The notes beneath the pieces were generated by a model. That model did no database searches. It saw only the letters and a program-made list of their open reading frames with translations, and was not told the DNA's origin. From positions 1 to 64,000 of the forward strand of contig NZ_FOWW01000007.1 in assembly GCF_900115565.1 (NCBI RefSeq): 64,000 nucleotides of DNA, given 5' to 3'. This DNA comes from Amycolatopsis arida. Its GTDB lineage: Bacteria; Actinomycetota; Actinomycetes; Mycobacteriales; Pseudonocardiaceae. A program made the translations under genes and the position numbers. Every line of letters starts with the position of its first letter. Within the stretch, counting starts at the first letter, position 1. Below are positions 61,763-64,000 of this stretch, one piece after another.

Positions 61763-62998
61763 ATGTGGAGCACGCGATACGCGCCCCGGCCCCACGTCCG
61801 GGTGGCGCCGTTGCTCCGCCGGCTGGCCCTCGCCGCCGGGATGGGTGCCGCCGGCTGGCTGCTCGCCACCGCGCTGAGCTCCCCGGCCATGGCCGCCGAG
61901 CACCCGGATGGTGGCGAGAACGGCACCGTCGTCGCCGAGCCCTCGGCGGAACCACAGCCACAGCCGAAACCCCAGCCGCAGCCGGAACCACAGCCGCAGC
62001 CGGAACCACAGCCACAGCCACAGCCGAAACCCCAGCCACGACCGGAGCAGTCCCCACCCGACGCACGGCCGCAGCCGGCGCCCGACCAGAACTCGTCGGC
62101 GCCGTCCGCACCGGCAACGCCGCCCCGAACCGATCCGGCGTCTCCGCCCGAGGCGGGAGCACCGGCAGCGTCGCCCGAGTCGGGCGGCCCGGCAGCGTCG
62201 CCCGAGTCGCCCCAGCCGTCCCAGTCACCCCAGCCGGCCCAGTCCGGTGAGTCGACGCTGGCCGGCCCCGTCACGCTGGTCCACCCGGCGCCGGGCACGA
62301 AGCACCTCGTCGGGGCGGCCATGGTCGCCAGCCACCCACTCGCACCGGGCCAGCCACCGTGGGTGGGCCCGCTCGGCCTCGACAATCCCGCGCACCGGCT
62401 GCTCGGCGGCGCGGCCGGCCCTGCCGTTGACAACCCGGGCTACGGGGTCACCGTCGACCGCGTCGTCCGCCGCGTGTGCGGTGCGCTGACCCCGGTGCTG
62501 GTCGGAGCCTGCCCGATCCCCCTGGCGGTCCTGCCGGGGGGATCGGGCCCCGACGGGTGGCCACGTCCCGCCCCGACCGTCCCGCGCCCGGCGCCGCCGC
62601 ACCCCGCCCAGCCACCGGCGCCCGCGCCCGCCCCGCTCGACGCCTCCTCCCCCACCGGATCCCGCGCCACCGCCGCCACCACCCCGGCCACCCACGGCCC
62701 ACCCGCCCCGCGGGTCCAGTTGGCCTCCAGCAGGCCGAGTTCCACCGGCCACCCCGACCGGCACGCCGACGCCGACCGGGGCTCAAGCGCACCCGGCCCG
62801 GCCGCACCCTCGGCACCGAGCGGGCCGGTCGGTCACGTCAGCGCCGGCGCCGACCAGTCGGCCGGCGGGCGGCACACGCTCGCGGTACTGACCTCCGCCA
62901 CCGACGGTGCGCGGCTCCGCCCGCTCGGCACCGGATTCGATTCGGCCGCCCTCGGCACCGGTCGGGGCGCCGCGCTGCCGGCGACCTCCCCCGACTGA
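61763..62998 (+). CDS. Secreted proline-rich protein with PQP repeats
   Basis: About 411 residues. The signal peptide (RRLALAAGMGAAGWLLATALSSPAMAA) is followed by a Gln/Pro/Glu/Lys repeat (PQPQPKPQPQPEP). A small more ordered centre comes next (VTLVHPAPGTKHLVGAAMVASHPLAPGQPPW to ALTPVLVGACPIPLAVLPGG), then a long Pro/Ala/Ser-rich C-terminus. It looks like an extracellular wall-spanning or spacer protein. ATG 61763 is chosen because the signal peptide follows; the frame stays open upstream to 61547. Confidence 0.7.
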   Translation: MWSTRYAPRPHVRVAPLLRRLALAAGMGAAGWLLATALSSPAMAAEHPDGGENGTVVAEPSAEPQPQPKPQPQPEPQPQPEPQPQPQPKPQPRPEQSPPDARPQPAPDQNSSAPSAPATPPRTDPASPPEAGAPAASPESGGPAASPESPQPSQSPQPAQSGESTLAGPVTLVHPAPGTKHLVGAAMVASHPLAPGQPPWVGPLGLDNPAHRLLGGAAGPAVDNPGYGVTVDRVVRRVCGALTPVLVGACPIPLAVLPGGSGPDGWPRPAPTVPRPAPPHPAQPPAPAPAPLDASSPTGSRATAATTPATHGPPAPRVQLASSRPSSTGHPDRHADADRGSSAPGPAAPSAPSGPVGHVSAGADQSAGGRHTLAVLTSATDGARLRPLGTGFDSAALGTGRGAALPATSPD

Positions 62999-63258
62999 CC
63001 TCCCGGCCGCACCGCCGGGAGAGCCACGTCCAGATCAAGATCAACTCATTGCTTCACGGTGACGGTCGCGCACCTCCGCGCCGCCGACCGCCGTCAGGGG
63101 ACCCGTCATGAACCCATGTCTTCCCGCTCGGCCGACCGCGCCCGGCCGGGACGGGACCCGCCCCGGCGTCGCGCTGCCCCCGCGACGCCGGGGCTCACGG
63201 GCGCGCACCGGCCGTGTTCCCGCTCACCGCGCCGAGCGGGAGCCCCGGTGCACGCCCA

Positions 63259-63314
63259 GGGCGCGCCTGACGGATCTTTCCGTCGCAGCAGGAAGGGATC
63301 CGTCAGGCGCGCCC
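63259..63314. terminator. Strong hairpin, first of a pair
   Basis: GGGCGCGCCTGACGGATC (63259 onward) pairs with GATCCGTCAGGCGCGCCC (ending 63314), and TTTCC..GGAA extends the stem. It lies between two convergent genes. No gene is seen in 62999-63602. Confidence 0.75.
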
Positions 63315-63324
63315 AAAGACCCGC

Positions 63325-63367
63325 GGGCGCTTCCCGGCACGTCGAGGGGCGGTGCCGGGAAGCGCCC
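63325..63367. terminator. Strong hairpin, second of a pair
   Basis: GGGCGCTTCCCGGCAC (63325-63340) and GTGCCGGGAAGCGCCC (63352-63367) form a perfect 16-bp stem with an 11-base loop. Together with the preceding hairpin it makes a tandem two-way terminator. Confidence 0.75.
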
Positions 63368-63602
63368 CGGAGTCGGGCGAGTGCCCGCCGGCGCTCGCGC
63401 CGTCCCACCGGGGCCGCCCCGTCGGCACACCCGGCCGCCCGCCCTGGCCGTGCCGCTCCGGGCCTGACCGGAGCCCGGGGCCGGCTCCCGGTTGTTCACC
63501 CCACCGCCGGTCCGGCTCGCCCCCATGCACCCGCACCGAGGTCGCGGCACCACCGCGAGCCTCCCGCGCCGAGCACCGTCCCCGGCCAGCGCCCCCGGTA
63601 CC

Positions 63603-64000
63603 TCAGCCGGCGGCGCGGCGGGCCAACGCCGAGCGGATCGCCACATGGTCGACGCCCCGCTCGGCCAGGATGTCGGCCACCGGGCCGGGCCGGGCGGTCA
63701 GCGCCAGCAACAGGTGCTCGGTGCCGATGTGCGTGTCCCCCAGCTCGGTGGCCTCCGCCAACGTCCGCTCCAGCACCTCCTTGGCCTCCGCCGTGAACGG
63801 GCGGTGCGACCCCTTGGCCAGCCACCGCCGCCCGCGCGGCGGGGCCGCCCCCGCCAGCGCGTTCTCGCCGTGCACCTGCTCCACCCGCTCGACGATCCGC
63901 TCCACGTCGATCCCGAACTCGGCGAGCGCCGCGGCGTCGGCGTCGCTGATCCCGCCCCGCCGGCGCATCGCCGCCAGCCGCTCGGCCAGGGCGTTCGCGG
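63603..64000 (-). CDS. Clp N-terminal-domain protein (partial)
   Basis: The reading frame runs off the right edge, so the start is not visible. It contains a Clp repeat domain: FTAEAKEVLERTLAEATELGDTHIGTEHLLLALTARPGPVADILAERGVD, as in ClpC adaptors and stand-alone Clp-N proteins. It ends shortly after, so this is a stand-alone Clp-N protein and not an AAA+ unfoldase. The frame upstream of the ATG at 63968 continues with ANALAERLAA, suggesting that a first Clp-N repeat or an N-terminal domain lies outside. Confidence 0.85.
   Translation of the reverse strand, partial: ANALAERLAAMRRRGGISDADAAALAEFGIDVERIVERVEQVHGENALAGAAPPRGRRWLAKGSHRPFTAEAKEVLERTLAEATELGDTHIGTEHLLLALTARPGPVADILAERGVDHVAIRSALARRAAG

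Overview
The window is about 72% G+C by eye, uses GTG starts freely and carries dense operons typical of an actinomycete. It encodes mycothiol synthesis (mshA), mycothiol-linked enzymes, an HbhA-like protein, a BldN-type sigma factor and XRE-DUF5753/DUF397 regulator pairs. Together with the intergenic repeats this points to the family Pseudonocardiaceae, most likely Amycolatopsis or a close relative (inference). Gene order from about 0.7 to 48.4 kb, read on the minus strand, follows the mycobacterial block I remember as Rv0474 to Rv0514. The rex-hemACD and bldN-rsbN parts also resemble the Streptomyces coelicolor locus around SCO3316-SCO3328. Both comparisons are from memory and were not searched.

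Layout. 0-0.74 kb: a structured repeat and a 21-bp tandem array. 0.75-7.35 kb: the haem operon rex-hemA-hemC-hemD(fusion)-membrane protein-hemB (all minus), with a Rex operator upstream. 7.4-13 kb: molybdopterin oxidoreductase, an XRE/DUF397 pair, a cold-shock gene, glutaredoxin and an acyl-CoA ligase. 13.1-18.6 kb: BldN-like sigma factor and RsbN-like anti-sigma factor, separated by a transporter and a MarR gene, then a HAD phosphatase. 18.7-24.4 kb: acyltransferase, epimerase, the 33-residue ribosomal protein bS22, a small HTH protein, proC, thioesterase and proline dehydrogenase. 25.5-31.7 kb: isomerase, membrane protein, Ppx/GppA, RegX3, SenX3 and phosphoglycerate mutase. 33.1-39.6 kb: YbjN protein, mshA, hydrolase, L,D-transpeptidase, SDR, an ECF-sigma remnant, murB and a DUF2505 protein. 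39.65-46.3 kb: a lineage-specific insert with a methyltransferase, a probable ornithine-lipid acyltransferase pair, DedA, a mycothiol-dependent isomerase family protein and purU. 46.3-48.4 kb: YbaK, DUF2516, HbhA and XRE. 48.5-56.6 kb: accessory metabolic and regulatory genes. 56.6-58.3 kb: a visibly low-G+C island with two secreted proteins and a DUF2283 gene. 58.3-64 kb: DnaA boxes, DUF445 protein, an aminotransferase, a proline-rich secreted protein and a Clp N-domain protein running off the edge.

The core genes couple envelope and redox biology: haem synthesis under Rex, phosphate sensing by SenX3-RegX3 beside a Ppx/GppA phosphatase, mycothiol synthesis, and peptidoglycan enzymes (MurB, L,D-transpeptidase). 

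The most unusual content is non-coding. A five-copy element has exactly spaced motifs, TCC(A/C)CA-N-rich spacer-CGATA(C/A)GCTGG. Several unrelated intergenic arrays share a 21-bp period. The best candidate for a new functional system among the coding genes is the low-G+C island, where a signal-peptide-bearing DUF4258-like protein (possible RNase toxin) lies just upstream of a separately transcribed cytoplasmic DUF2283 gene (possible immunity).
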